A stretch of 64,000 bases of DNA from positions 13,026,607-13,090,606 of the forward strand of contig CM026568.1 in NCBI GenBank assembly GCA_015143295.1, written 5' to 3'. This DNA comes from Tetracentron sinense (taxonomy: Eukaryota; Streptophyta; Magnoliopsida; Trochodendrales; Trochodendraceae). The notes beneath the pieces were generated by a model. It was not told the origin of the DNA, made no database searches, and saw only the letters and a list, made by a program, of their open reading frames with translations. A program made the translations under genes and the position numbers. The stretch's first letter is position 1; each line of letters opens with the position of its first letter. Shown here one piece after another: positions 1-12,960 of this stretch.

Positions 1-103
1 AACTTTTACACAAATGTCTAAGATTGCACTTTTTTTTTTCCTTCCAGGTTATGCCTTTCGAAATCTATGGTTTTACACAGATGTGTAAGTGGGGCTGTCA
101 ATG

Positions 104-299
104 TGTAAGTTGGGCTGATGGCCAGGACCACGCATCAGGAAGCGGAGGTTCCGAGTTTGATTCCCTCCCCTTGTTGGCCACCCTCCGGATTTATTCCAAT
201 TTTCTTGACTCGTGTGGAGAGGGCTCTGCACATGCCCGGGTGACCTAGTCGGGAGCTCTAAGAGGCCCGGATACCCCATCACCAAGGAAAAAAAAAGGA
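104..299 (+). mobile_element. tRNA-derived SINE with 9-bp target duplication
   Basis: A roughly 196-bp insertion flanked by the direct repeat ctgtcaatg (95-103 and 300-308). It contains an A-box-like ggctgatggccaggacc region and a B-box-like gtttgattccc at ~155-170, and ends in an A-rich tail (ccaaggaaaaaaaaa). The duplicated segment at ~5050 lacks the insertion and so acts as an empty site. Plant SINEs are transcribed by RNA polymerase III from such internal boxes and are mobilised by LINE reverse transcriptase. Confidence 0.75.
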
Positions 300-949
300 C
301 TGTCAATGGGCCAGCTGGATCGAGCTGTGATGGTCATGGCTAGGCACGGTTCTAAATGGGCCTAATATTTATATTTATAAACTAGAGCCTAACCCATTTT
401 TTAGTCGGCAGGGTCATGCGGGTTTTATTATTAATCGGGCTAGGTTTGGGCCAGTCCATCTCTAAATAAATATACTATATAATACATATATAAATGTGTA
501 TACATATTGATGGATACATTTAGAAAAACACAAAGAGGAAGTGGGGGTTTGGCAGACCCTACTAGTTTATTATAAAAAGGATCTTGAGGGGACATAAACC
601 TTATCCCAAAAAAACTTGATTAAGTAATAAGTTTTACATTACCCTTACTTAATTTATCTCAAAAAATAATAGATTGAAGCTAAACTTCAATCTTGAATCA
701 CGTAAAGTAATTCAGAATTTTGCACATTACAATCATAATTACCAAAAAAATCTACAACCTCATTAGCTTCTTTGTAGACATGACAAAGAAAAGAACAAAT
801 ACCCATTAGACAACTGATCTGCTTGTTCCAGTATTAAGAAGACCAAAAGTAATTACATTAATAGGGGTGGCAATTGGGCAGGGCTGGCCCGAAGCCCAAT
901 TGTTCGGCATGAAGTTTGGGTGGGCTGAATGATCACTACAACAAAACTA

Positions 950-1400
950 CCAATTAGCAACGGAAATTTTTCGTTGCTAATAGTAATTTTCCAGGTCTAA
1001 TACTATTAGACACGAAAATAATACCCGCCTCTATACCGTTCTGGATATTCGCGTCACTAGTGCTATTAGACACGGAAAAATATCTGTTTCTAATATGGAA
1101 TTAGACACATATTTTTCGTGTCTAATACTTTTATTTGGAACAAATGATTACATTTATGATGTCACTGTTTTCGTCTCTAATGAAGAATTAGATATGGAAA
1201 TAGTTCCGTCTCTCATACTATATTGGCGACAGAATGTTTCGGTATCTAATATTAATATTAGACACAAATTTCTTTTCGTCTCCAATTAAAAGTTAGGGAC
1301 AAAAATATTTCCATTTCTAATATTTATTTGTGACGGAAATAGTTCTATTTCTAATATTGAAATAACATTAAAGACGGAAATATTTCCGTCGTTGATGCCT
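950..1400. repeat. CACTA left subterminal repeat cluster
   Basis: Repeated palindromic words of the type gacacGGAAAtaTTTCCgtgtc and 'cgtctctaatac' occur about every 30-50 bp and in both orientations. They mirror the cluster at the right end. Confidence 0.7.
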
Positions 1401-3175
1401 GTTTTTTTTTTTTTTTTGTAAAAACAGAACCTGTGTGCTCAAGACCCGTAACCTGTTTTCAAACAACATAACCTACTTATATTCATTCTATATAATATCC
1501 ACATCCACATTTGTAACCTATTCTCAAACAACATAACCTACATATATTCATTCTACATAATATCCGCATCCACATCCACATCCACATTATGAACATACAT
1601 AATTAATTACATAACTAACTACCCAACTACATGAATGCTTTTAAACTATAACATGTAACCTATTTTCAAACAACAAAACCAACATAATCCCCAAGAATCA
1701 ATAGCTCACGTGCTTTGTTCAATTTTAAGGAAATTTTGACAGCATCTTCCCATGGCTCTCCAAGTACATAATTCAGACAAGGGGCAAATGCATTCCTTAT
1801 CCAAATATGTACCCAGAGAACAATAAGGTGACTGACTGATAAAAATATTCCTAAAATTGAGTGTGCATGAGCGACTGATACATGCTTCGGGATTATGCAT
1901 TCCCAAACTGTCCACATAAACAATTCAAGAATTATTTGCAGACAAATACTCTTCTTCACATACAAGACAATTCAGTTGTTAGAGACAATAGTCCACGTAT
2001 GAACTAAACATTGTAATCTACAATGAATCCGTCCATGGTGATGATAAGAGAACCACTTATCAGACAATGATTCTTGAACGAGAGATTTAAGTTTCAATAC
2101 ATGCAAATTCACAATGACCTTGAGAGACTTCACAACGAATCTTTGTGGGTCTTACAATCCAATGATCTTAACTGTATGGACAATCCACCCACATGATAAT
2201 GTATCAATCAAATACATTATTATGCTCCATTCGAACAAAATTATGCACTTAAAGGATCTCTAATATCTCGTAGTTTTAACAATAAGGATGAACATCAAAT
2301 AAACATGCATAACAATCAATGGGAGTCTACAATCAAAGTATTGAAAGGACCACCAACTGTAATTTTAGGGGTTAACCACAAAAAAAAAAAAAAAAAAACT
2401 TAGGGGCACTATGTTTATACTTTAGAGGAATGCTAGTCCTACTCTCCGGAATGGAATTTGAAAATAAAAAATCCAAAATTTGGCAAATTTATAGAGAATT
2501 TGGTATATTTAGGTAAATAACATATTTTTATTAAAAAATTATTAAATGAATGAATACAAAATATTTAGGGACGTCAAGCAAAATTTGGGCCTCAAAATCC
2601 TATTGTAAATGTGATGGGTCAGGGCTGGGCCTATTAAAATCATAAAAATAAAGGCCCAAGCCTGGCCCATTGATACCACTCCGGCACTCCCTTTATTCTG
2701 TGAAGAATCCACCATAAAATCCAAATTAATATAGTACTTAAAGAGTCCACAACAATAATTATATAACCATAATTTGATTCATAAACTTCTCATTTTGTGA
2801 TTCGGAAGGGTTTACTTCTACTTTCACATTACCCTAACTTACAAGATTTGGGATGAAAGGACTATAATTTTTCAATCTGTTCATGCGATGCTAGTCTTTC
2901 CTATATCGTTCTAATTTTTCAATATGTTCATGCCATGATTTTGGGATGAAATCCATAGTTTTACTGCTAAATACATCGTGTATATTCAATATATAACAGT
3001 GAGCTAGCAATGCAAATCCCAAAACACAGAAAGATTTGACTATTATTTTAGCCAATAATCAAGAAACACAACAACATCTTAGCTAAAAAAACAAGGTTTG
3101 TGTTGACATACCTTATAAAGGTATGAGTGGCGTGGAGTTTGTAGTGCTGATGAACCTGCACAGAGTCCATAGTTA

Positions 3176-3575
3176 GAGAGCATAGAGAGAGGAGAGACAG
3201 AAATATAGAGAGAGAATAGAGTAGAGAGAGAGAGAATAGAGCAGAGAGAGACACAGAGAGAGGGGTCAGTAGAGAGAGAGAGATAGAGAGAGGTCGGCAG
3301 AGAGAGAGAGGGAGAGAGAGCGAGAGAGGGAGAGATAGAGAGAGCTCGGTAGGGCGTAGTAGAGACAGAGAGAACTCGGTAGAGAGAGAGCAAGAGAGAC
3401 AGAGATAGGAGAGGGATAGAGAGAAAATGAGAGCTCGGTAGAGAGAGAGAGAGTGAGAGAGACAGAGATAGAGAGAGATAGAGACTTACAGTCCTCACTA
3501 TGGTCGGAGATGGTCAGCATCGGCGGGGGTGGTCGAAGATGGTCGGAGCCAAGAGAAGGAGAGAGAGAGAGAGAG
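3176..3575. repeat. GA/CT microsatellite tract
   Basis: Imperfect (GA)n with periodic 'gctcggtag' interruptions. It generates spurious Ser/Leu-rich reading frames on the minus strand that are not genes. Confidence 0.9.
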
Positions 3576-3639
3576 GCACGGTACAGGATCGAGAACTCGT
3601 ATTTGGGGGGAAATATGAGTTTCGCTGATTAGGGATTAT

Positions 3640-4080
3640 GTCAATATAAGATTATTAGAGACAGAAATATTTCCGTTTCTAATACGACTAAATGTTTAGA
3701 AATGGAAATATTTCCGTGTCTAATACTATTTAATGATTAGAAACGGAAATATTTCCATGTCTAATACTATTTAATGATTATAAACGGAAACAAATCCGTC
3801 TCTACTATTGTATAGGTTCGAAATATTTCTGTTTCTTATGATCATTTAACTTAGACACAGATATTTTCCGTCACTAACACTAACTTCCGTGTCTACATAA
3901 ATTAGACACGAAAACTATTCCGTGGCTAATATATCTTTTACTAAGAAAATATACAGAAATGTTGAAATATATATTAGATATAGAATTTTAGTGATGGAAT
4001 TATTTTCCGTGTCTATAAGTGAGGTATTAGAGACGGAAATATTTTCGTCTCTAGTATTCCGTTGCTAGTCGGTATTTCTG
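3640..4080. repeat. CACTA right subterminal repeat cluster
   Basis: Same palindromic ggaaatatttcc / cgtgtctaatac words as the left cluster, in both orientations, running up to the terminal inverted repeat. Confidence 0.7.
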
Positions 4081-4738
4081 TTGTAGTGAAATCTTCCTAT
4101 TTTTGCTGAGTTTGGACAAGAATATAGACCCAAAGTAAATATTGGGCCGAGCTTGGGTTGCCCTTAGCTCAACTCGAATTCAGCCCTGTCCGAACAAAAG
4201 ATATTATACATTTATATATGTAGTATAATAGATAGAGAACCCAATCTCATTGTCATTCAATTGGAATTGATGTCATTCACATAGAGAAACTATTTTTGTA
4301 TTTGTTATTTAAGAATGTTACTAATAGTATTTTTTTTTTATAAATTTAATCTTAGCCTTGTTCATCAAGGGTTTTGAAACCAGTTTTTTGCTATTGGACA
4401 AATACGTCACATAAATTATTTCTAGTTAAAAGAATTAGTTAACAAGAACATTGATTGCCTTATTTTACTAACCTAGAAATCTGTTTACTAATTAAATAAA
4501 TCCAAGGGAAAGTTAACAAGTTAGAACCCAACCCTAAATCGGCCCGAATTGAGCCTACAACTTGCTTAATTTGTGTCAGCTCGAACTGAACCCAAACTTG
4601 ACCCACACTCTGCTTATTTTGGGTTAGTCCGAACTCAACCGGAAGCCTGATATTATTTGTGAGCTGAGCTATTTGTGAGTCGAGCATGGGCTCGGCTGCC
4701 CGGGCTGAGATTGGGTTGTGGTAAGGATTTGAACTTTG

Positions 4739-4950
4739 TTCCTTACAATATCTTCATGTTAGAAAGAGCAGAGATGCCAAAGTGGTACAAATATGTCAGC
4801 TTAGAGGGCACACTACCTGCTGATTGATTTCTCCTTTAAAGGATACTTGGAACTTGTGATTTCCATGATTGGATCCATCAATATTAACATCAGGATTCCT
4901 TCGATTGTAGATGTCGCATCAGATACTCTATCCACCTTATTGCCATTCAA
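4739..4950. other. Spacer between duplicate copies
   Basis: About 210 bp with no counterpart in copy B. No reading frame, repeat or regulatory motif was recognised. Confidence 0.5.
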
Positions 4951-6196
4951 AATCTAGAGTTTTACACAAATGTGTAAGATTCGCGTTTTCTTTTTCCTTT
5001 TCTTCCAGCTTATTCCTTTCGAAATCTAAGGTTTTACACAGATGTGTAAGTAATTAAGGTTGGCAATGGGGTAGCTGGACCGGGCTGGGCTAAACTCGGT
5101 TCTAAATAGGCCTGATATTTATATACTAGAGCCTAACCCATTTTTTATTCGGTAGGGTCGTGCAGGCTTTATTATTAATTGGGCTGGGCTTTGGCCAGCC
5201 CATCTCTAAATCAATATATTATATGATACATATGTAACTTCTATTTGTAAACATATTGATGGATACATTTATAAATTTTTTTTTTGGAGGAAGTTGGCAG
5301 ACCCCATCTGATTTATTATAAAAAAGATCTTGAGGGGACATAAACCTTACCCCAACAAAGGAAAACACTTGCTTAAGTAATAAGTCTAACATTACCCATA
5401 CTTAATTTATCTACTTAATTGATCTAAAAAAATAATAGATTGAAGCTTAGCCAAAAAATCTACAACCTCATTAGCTTCTTTGTAGACATGGCAAAGAAAA
5501 GAGCAAATACCCATTAGAGAACCGATCATCTTGTTCCAATACCAAGAAGATCAAGAGTGGAAGTAAATATTGGGCCAATTTTGGGCTGCCCTTAGCTTAG
5601 TCCGAATTCAGCCCAACCTGAACTAAATATATGTTATATATAGTATATATAGATAGAGAAGCCCCACAACCCATTCTCATTCTCATTCAATTGGAAATGA
5701 TGTCCTTCACATAAAAAAAAAAAAAAAAAAAATTGTTTTTGTGTTTGTTCTCTAAGAATGTTACTAGTAATATATATTTTTTAATTTAACCTTAGCCTTG
5801 TTTATCAAAGGTTTGGAAACCAGTTCTTTTGCTATTAGACATATACATCAAAGAAATTATTACTAGTTAAAAGAATTAGGTACCAAGAACAGTGATTGCC
5901 TTATTTTACTAAACTGGAAATTTGTTTACTAAATAAGTCCATGTACATTGGAGGTAGGGGTTTTAGGGAAAATTAACAAGTTAGAACTCAACCCTAATTC
6001 GGCTCGGACTCAGCCCACAAGTTGCTTAATTTGGGCCAGCCCAACCTGAACCCGAACTTGACCCACACTCTGCTTACTTTAAGCCAGGCTGAACTCGGCC
6101 TGAAGCTCGATATTATTTGTGAGGTGAGTTTGGGCTGGGGTGCTAGGGTTGAGATTGAGCTGAGCTAAGCTTGGGCTAAGGATTTGAACTTTGGGC
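4951..6196. repeat. Duplicated segment, copy B
   Basis: Collinear with copy A minus its SINE and CACTA insertions, with scattered substitutions and small indels such as a poly-A run at ~5715. Homology ends at the shared 'taaggatttgaacttt' (~4725-4742 in A, 6176-6192 in B). Non-coding. Copy B continues into a hAT-like end (6205-6238, ccgattgtcacccctaa) that is complementary to the aggggtggcaattgggc at 864 in copy A. Confidence 0.75.
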
Positions 6197-6642
6197 TGAA
6201 CTTGGGCTAACCCCAGCCCGACCCGATTGTCACCCCTAATTATATATATCATTCTAAGCATTCACAATAAATTTTGAGTTTGATTCCACATCCACATGAA
6301 AAACATCTATTTTTTGACAAAAATAAGACCATCTGGAAGAGCGCGCATCTATATTATATTATTATTGAAAGAGACATAAAAAATAGAAAGAAGCTATATG
6401 ATTGTCTACACGGTCTTTAATAATACATCCGTTGCTGAGTTACCGCTTGATGAGCCGTTCACATTTAATTTCAGTCTAACTTGAGGGGGTATTGTAAACC
6501 ACTTGCATGAATAGCAATCGAATTTCTTTTGATGTGAGGAATGGAAATATTAAGAGGTGAAAGATTAAGAACTTTTCCATATGCATAGACTCCAATCTCG
6601 ATTATCCACTTTGTATAGATAGAAATCAAATATAATATAATC

Positions 6643-6677
<35 letters not shown>

Positions 6678-7920
6678 ACATACTAGCAAATCCCCTGTGC
6701 GATGCACGAAAATACAAAAAAAAAGAAAGAAATGAGAATAAATAAATAAAAATTGCATTATAATAATGTAATAATAATAAAAAAAAACAGATGTATATCG
6801 ATCTACTGTTCTGATCAATTCTATGGTTAACAGTTAAAGCATTTTTAATTTATTTTGATAGATATGTTAGGAACCATTGATTGAAGTTAAAAACATGTAG
6901 TGGAAACAACCAGTGTAAACTAACCATTAAATATTTTAAATGAGTAACCCATAAATAATGTAATAGGGTATAGAAAAACAGTTTAAATGCAAAGAGGAGC
7001 TCTAATACATGGCCTTGAGCGGAGCTCCCCTTCTTACACAACCATGGTGGCAATATTGTAATTTTGGGGTATTGCAAAATTGCACTAGCCTCTTTCAGTA
7101 ATTACAAACATGCCACCTCTATAGTGTAAATTGGGGAGATCTGCTTCAACGCCGTGAAGCAGAGCTCCAGCTCAAAATTAATCTCATAAAAAAAAACTTA
7201 CCTACAAAACAGTGCTCACGAAAATAGTGCTTGCGCTTGGTAAAACAGGATCCACAAAGGCTTGCCAGCATAAACACATAATAACCAATCCCATGTAATC
7301 TATACAACTATCTGGTTGATAATCAAACATGATGCCCTAATATAAGTAGAAGCCCTAAGAGGCCCGTGTGCCCCTATGGCTTTCACTAAAACAGTTTGAT
7401 ATCTTCAGAATTCCTTTATACATTCTCATCACCTGAGCTCTTGGTTGAGAGAGAGAGAGACAAGAGAGAGATTGGAGGGGAATAGATAGACGATAGAGTG
7501 GAGTGGGAGGGAGAGAGAGCTTTGAGGAGAGAAAAAAGAAGAATATGAGATATATGTGAGAAATTTAAGGAAGCAGTTGAGATAAATGTGAGATAACTCC
7601 CAAGAATATTGGGAGGAGTCATGCCCTTTGAGGAGAGAGAAAAGAGGAATATGAGCGAAAATTTAGGGTTCAAACGGTGTGAATTAAAGAGAGAAGGCAC
7701 ATGACATTCTTAAGATAGAACTCATACGATCAATTAGATTCAATATTGGAGAGCAAAGAGGAGGGGTTACGTGGAACTTATTTCTTTATTTTATATATAT
7801 ATATATAAAATGTATCTCATATAGAAACTCAAATATTTTATTGATTTTAATACATGAAACTGAAGCTAACAAAAAAGTAGCAAAATAGTTATATATATAT
7901 ATATACATATATACCTCTTG
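6197..7920. other. Gene-free intergenic DNA
   Basis: AT-rich sequence with a (TA)n(TG)n microsatellite at ~6643-6677, a GA-rich stretch at ~7445-7540 and (TA)n at ~7793-7808. A short block near 7345-7375 (ccctaagaggcccg) resembles the 3' part of the SINE at 104-299 and may be a remnant. No gene was recognised on either strand. Confidence 0.5.
6643..6677. repeat. (TA)n(TG)n microsatellite
   Basis: A run of alternating TA followed directly by about nine TG units. Confidence 0.9.
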
Positions 7921-8999
7921 AGCGCCCATAAGCACCGCCCAAGCCTAATCGTCCCGAACAGTTCTCACTGTTCCTAAAAAAGCTTTGCCCGAGCAGCCAC
8001 TAATTCCGCCCGAGCAGTGGTTGCGCACAGAAACACCAAAAGACGCTAATTTTTTACCTTTTATTTTATTTTATTCATTTAGGGTTCCAAACCTATATAT
8101 ATTCATTATTTTGTGGGTATAGAGTTTCACAAAAATTCTAAGAGTTTTAGAGATCCAAAAAGAGGAAAACCTAGGATTTACAAAGGGCTTTCACTTGGAG
8201 GAGAAGAAAGGTCTTGAAGATCAAGATCAAGGGAAGCGTGCAATCGTAGGAAACAGTCAAGAGAGGTAGATAGATTATCCTATGTTGATTGTATTATGAT
8301 AATTGATATAAAATAAGAACAAGAATGATTATTAAGTTGATTAGGAATAAGAAGATGAATTATAAGCATGTACAATGATGAATTGAATGTAGATATTGAT
8401 TCCTCGTTTTCAATACCATAATTATTGGTGTTAAATAAGAAGGAAGGATTAAGATTTAAATCAAGAATAAGAATAAGCATAAATGTTTATTGTAGAGTTA
8501 TTCCCTATGTGAATTTTATCATGATTATTAATGTAGGATGAGAATATGATTATGATTTTAATGTATGTATGATTGGATATGGAGGAAGGGATGTATCCTG
8601 GGGGCGGATGATTAAATATGGAGGAAGGGAGGTATTATGGGGTTTTGATTGAATGATTTGGAGTTTGATTTGAGTTTATGGTAATTTTGTTCAAATAGTG
8701 CAAGTCCATACTTTTGGTATTGACATATTCCAGTGTCAAAACAAAGTGTCTTGTGTCATTGCCTACAAGCATCCAAGTCTGTGATGATGAAGGTCGAAGA
8801 AGTTCGATTGAAGATATTCAAAGCGTCACCTTCGTCTCACCATAGGATGGTATGTGACCTATATACCTTATACTTTAGGTGTAATTGACTTAGATAATGT
8901 TCTATAAGCCTAAGGTGATTAGATACAAGTCTTCAATGGCATACAAGGTGTTTGAAATGCAAAATAACCCTTGTTCGGTGTTCGGGGCATAAGTCATTG
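7921..8999. other. Probable TE-derived DNA, no gene seen
   Basis: Contains a leader-like stretch after a TATA-like cctatatatattc (~8091). The sequence around 8565-8650 has an imperfect direct repeat of 'atatggaggaagggaggta'. The style resembles LTR U3/R regions of large plant retrotransposons, but neither boundary was found. Confidence 0.35.
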
Positions 9000-11304
9000 A
9001 ACGTTGCTCCAATTTGGGTCCATAATATATGAAAATTGAAACCGTCGAAAAGATCTACAACTTTTGTGAAAGAAGTTTTGGCTAATTATGGGTTCTCCGG
9101 TCCATCGCTCTTGATTCCGGTAGACCACTCTTAAAAAAGAGCTGAGGGGGGAGATGAGGGGTTGACCACTAGTGGAGGGTTCGACCGGTTATCTCCCACT
9201 TATGCAATATTTTTGTTCGGCATTTTTTTCCAGAGAGTGTGATTATGAGGGGTCGACCAGTCACCATGAGGGGTCGACCGATCCTCGTGAAATTGGACTC
9301 CTACCTTGCTTAGAACTCTTCTAGTGACCCTATTTAAAGGAGGTTTGATCCCCATTCGAACCCATGGAGTTTAGAGAGTTTAGAGAGAGTATTTAAAAGA
9401 AATTTAGGGTTTCCCAAACCCATTATCCTCTCCTCTTCCACCCTAGAATTTGCAAGACTTTGTTGATCATTCTTGCTTGTTATTCAATTATTAGGAATAC
9501 AATCAGAGTTTGTTTTAAATAACCATCACCCTGTTCTTGTTAAGAACAAGTTGGCCGGTGTGAACCGGAGCCTTTGCGAAGGAGATCGATTCGAGGAGGA
9601 TCGTGGTTATTTGGTCGGAGGATTCCGGAGCCGTCATTGACGGAGTCGATCTTTGGAGATCGTGGATGTCGAGACACAAAGAGAAGAATAGGCTACTGCG
9701 ATAGATTGCGAGACTTGCGAGATCGTGATTGCTTTCAAAGGCGTGGAGGACTAAATACTGAAGATCTTAGTGTCGAGTCTGGTTGAGTACAGTTCGAGTC
9801 TTGTTAGTATTTGTTTCTTTGTCTTAGTGATATTTCTTTACTGGACTAGGTCCCGTGATTTTTTCCGGAAGGGTTTCCACGTAAAAATACCTTGGATTGT
9901 GGTTTGATTGTTTTCTTTTTCCGTAATTGATTATCATCCTCTCTTAGTTAATAATTTAATTGTTAATCTAAAAAATGATAGATAGACTATTAGGAAACTT
10001 AACCACCCCCTTGGGTTTGTGAGTTCTTGACTCAAACATAGATTTAAGATTCACCGATTTTTTTTTTTCAAATAGTTCTCTAGGGAATCATCTTTATGTA
10101 TATATTATGTGAAATTGATATATGATGAAATATATATGATTTATTTTAAGAATCATAATTAGGTATTTTCACCCTATGAATTATAAAAATGATATGCCAT
10201 GATGTGTGATGTATGATTTACATGTTGTGATTTATTTTTGGGTAAGCGAACCTTGTATTATGGTCTTTTTCGCTTAGGTCTTTTATCATAAAGTATAATT
10301 TATCTCGAGAGTTCATCACTTTTCACTCATGAATATCATATATGCATAAGTATGATAGGATCACGATAATAAGTTTGCCAAAAGTAAGTACGTACGAATG
10401 CAAGATTACATGTTTGAGTTTTGCAATGCCTGAGTACCATCAATCTAAGATCAGAAGGGTATGTTAGCGTGGATTTTACTCCCTGGTTTTGACTGAGAGT
10501 CGTCACCTATTTATTTTGAGGGATAAGTCTTGGGAGGTGTCAGATTAGATTTGATTAAGGATAATGATCTCGATTAGAGTTAGGGTAAGAGGTTCGATTA
10601 AGTCCCAGGGAAGGGGTTAGACACCCGGGACTCCCATTTTGCAATGGTTACCTACTCCCTAGGTTTAAGCCAAGTTAAGTCGAAATTAATAAAATGCCTA
10701 AGTATTTAGAATTATGCTAATCCAAGAAAGGGAAAATCCTAGGCTAGGGTCGAACCTGTGTTGGGTTGCCTACATACTCACCGGGGTGAGATCAGATCGA
10801 GTATAGTTCTGGCACATGGACTTGTGTCGGGGTTAAGAGGAGTGTGTGTGTGCGCCGGGGTGGCTAGGGTGTAGTCTGGGCACTGAGGTTTGGTTGACCA
10901 AGGAGGTCAAGTGCACCGGAGTGGCTATGGCTTAGCCCGAAAGCTAAGGGATTGAGCTCAGAGGCTAAGGGTTGAGCCCGGAGGCCCAAAAAAGTTTAAC
11001 TATGACTAGAATTGATTAACCATAGTTAGGAGGGGTTAACCATGGTTAGAGGTATTAACCAAGGTTAAAAGGTCCAAAATCAAATTTTTTTGGTATCTTT
11101 GCACTTTTCAGATTTTTAGGAATTTTTCCAAAATTTTTTCAAGTTAGAGTGGTTTAACTAGGGTTAAAAACTAACAAGGGTTAATTTTAACTCCAGTTAA
11201 GGGTTTGACCAAGTATGAGGTGGGCCCAGATGGCATGACAGGGCCTAAAATGGTAACCTACTAGGTCTGGGCCCCGTGCAAGGCCACTGTTAAGGGGAAA
11301 CTGA

Positions 11305-12630
11305 GATTGACGATAATTATTGTACCGCTAATTCCAATCTCACTGAGATTGGAAATGACGGTAGAATAATTGGCGCTATTCCCTGTTTTTCAGGAATAGT
11401 AGCTTTGCAGCCATGGTCAGGGAAGGAGTCCAGAGGGTCTATGGACTCTTAGGGATGACCACGGGTCCGGTTTGGACTGGGCCCACAGTGGCGTGGTATG
11501 GTTTTTAAGAATAAATTTCAGAATATCGGTAAACATAGTACCGGCATTTTGGTTTGTCCTTATTTTTGAGATTTTAACCATGGTTAGGAGGACTTGGTGA
11601 GCATACAAGGTTCATGGGTAATTAGGGGAGGCCTTGAGGACCTTGACGAAGCCTTGGAATTGACCAGGGGTTCACCATATTAGGCTTGGAGCCATTGAAA
11701 TGGACATGGCCAGAATGGCAGTAAACATAGTACTGCCATTCTGGGACTCCTCACTGAACGAGAATAAATTCAGAATGACGGTACTGTGATTACCGCCACT
11801 CTGGATTTCTTCTAGAATTTGTTTTTCTCCCAATGGCTCTGAGTCGCAGTACTTCCTGGTGCTCCCCTATGAGCTTAGGGTGCTCTGGAAGGCTTAGTGA
11901 TTGAGAGCATGAGCTCCCACTCTTGAGATATAAAAGGAGGTGCATAGTGGGTGGTGGTGTGCAGTTTACTGGTTTTTCATGGGGTCCCCTTTGCCTATGG
12001 AGAAAGGAATAGGGGAGGCCCCTACTACTTAAGAAAACACAACCACCCAGATATGGACCAAGGTCGTAATGACAGAAGGCAGATGAGAGAGAGGAAGAGC
12101 CTACCCTCTTACTTTCGAACTCCAAGCGTGTATGTGAGATACCTTATGAGAGAGGGGGGGAGGGACCAAGGTCTTGCCCTTAGATTCAACTCAACTATAC
12201 TAATCCAAAGTGGGATTTATATTCACTAAGGGGAGCCTATAAGGATTTCTACAGGGAATGGGGATGTGGGATATTCTTCAGATTTTTCTTGGAGAATTTC
12301 GGATTGGGGAAGAAGGCTTGAGGGGAAGGGTATTTATAAGATTAAGGAGAGGCTTAAGGTAGTTTAAGGATTCAGAGGAGGGTGAAGGACATAAGGGAGG
12401 AGCTATAGGTGGTCCAGGGGAGGTGCCAGACTAGTTTTGCGTATTTTCTAGGAATGACGGTAATTCCAGTACCGCCATTCCTCTGGAAGAAAAGAAAGAT
12501 AATGACGATAAAGGAATTACCGCCATATAGGGACTTTTGCTTAAACTGGCCAAGACCACTTGGTTTTGGTCTGAGTCACTGTAGCTTTTGTCAAAATAGG
12601 AAATGTCGGTAATGTTATTACCGAAATTTC
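11305..12630. repeat. Dispersed hairpin family, left LTR
   Basis: Eight ~30-bp imperfect inverted repeats of the form gaatgaCGGTA-loop-TACCGccattc, at about 11305, 11351, 11520, 11712, 11772, 12451, 12500 and 12601. Several stems differ in sequence yet stay paired, for example GGCAGTA/TACTGCC at 11712 against GACGGTA/TACCGCC at 12451. Confidence 0.7.
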
Positions 12631-12727
12631 AGAAAATTTCAAATTTTGGATTTGGGGGCCTCACCAACGGTTAGCTATGGTTTGTGGGCCCATGTTTGGG
12701 CCCACAGGGTGGTCTGCTAGGGTTTTT

Positions 12728-12960
12728 GGCCTTGAGGCCTAGAATTGGGCCTTGGGCCCATGGGTCCTAGCTTGAGGGTTTACTAGGGTTCGGTTAGGGC
12801 TAGGCCCTGAGTCTAGGACTGGACCTAGGGCTTAGTTTAAGGATTACGGTTAGGTCCGGTCCTAGGGCTAGGGTTTGAACTAGGGTTAGGCCAAGGGTAG
12901 AGCCTAGGGTTAGACCTAGGGTGAGGATAGAGTTTAGGGCTGGACCTAGGGCTAAGGGCA
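12728..12960. repeat. Degenerate telomere-like CTAGGGTT tract
   Basis: Dense irregular copies of ctagggtt / ggttagg / cctaggg words. It is not a regular TTTAGGG array. The homologous tract recurs in the right LTR (about 16612-16815). Confidence 0.6.

Larger units (their letters stand above)
934..4088. mobile_element. Non-autonomous CACTA-like transposon
   Basis: Begins CACTACAACAAAA and ends with the reverse complement (TTCTGTTGTAGTG), the hallmark of CACTA/En-Spm-type termini. Both ends (about 950-1400 and 3640-4080) carry many copies, in both orientations, of a 'ttagacacggaaatatttcc' type subterminal motif, which is the usual transposase-binding layout of this superfamily. The ~2.2-kb interior has no TNP2-type transposase. 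It holds only short unrecognised ORFs and a long GA microsatellite, so the element depends on an enzyme supplied in trans. The flanking trinucleotides (gat / aaa) do not match, so the 3-bp target duplication is not confirmed. Confidence 0.75.
1..4738. repeat. Duplicated segment, copy A (interrupted)
   Basis: Copy A of a segment that recurs in the same orientation at 4951-6196. Matching blocks include the ttttacacaaatg start, the 'gcctaacccattttttatt' stretch, the 'acctcattagcttctttgt' stretch and the block after 4130. Relative to copy B, copy A carries two extra insertions: a SINE at 104-299 and a CACTA-like element at 934-4088. Much of the segment is rich in 'ggcccgaac/gggctgggc' words typical of plant hAT-like termini. 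No coding potential was recognised. The left limit is unknown because the window begins inside the copy. Confidence 0.75.

Noticed and set aside
1666..1965. 99-codon minus-strand frame inside the CACTA-like element
   Set aside because: No recognisable domain. Could be a captured fragment, but there is nothing to support a gene.
3079..3520. Ser/Leu-rich minus-strand reading frames of up to 139 codons
   Set aside because: They are a translation of the GA/CT microsatellite, with no start context, no conserved domain and several overlapping frames.
11790..12229. Reading frames of 90-111 codons in the LARD LTR (also 15633-16057)
   Set aside because: Both LTR copies have similar but frame-shifted versions, there is no known domain, and the frames span hairpin and promoter sequence.
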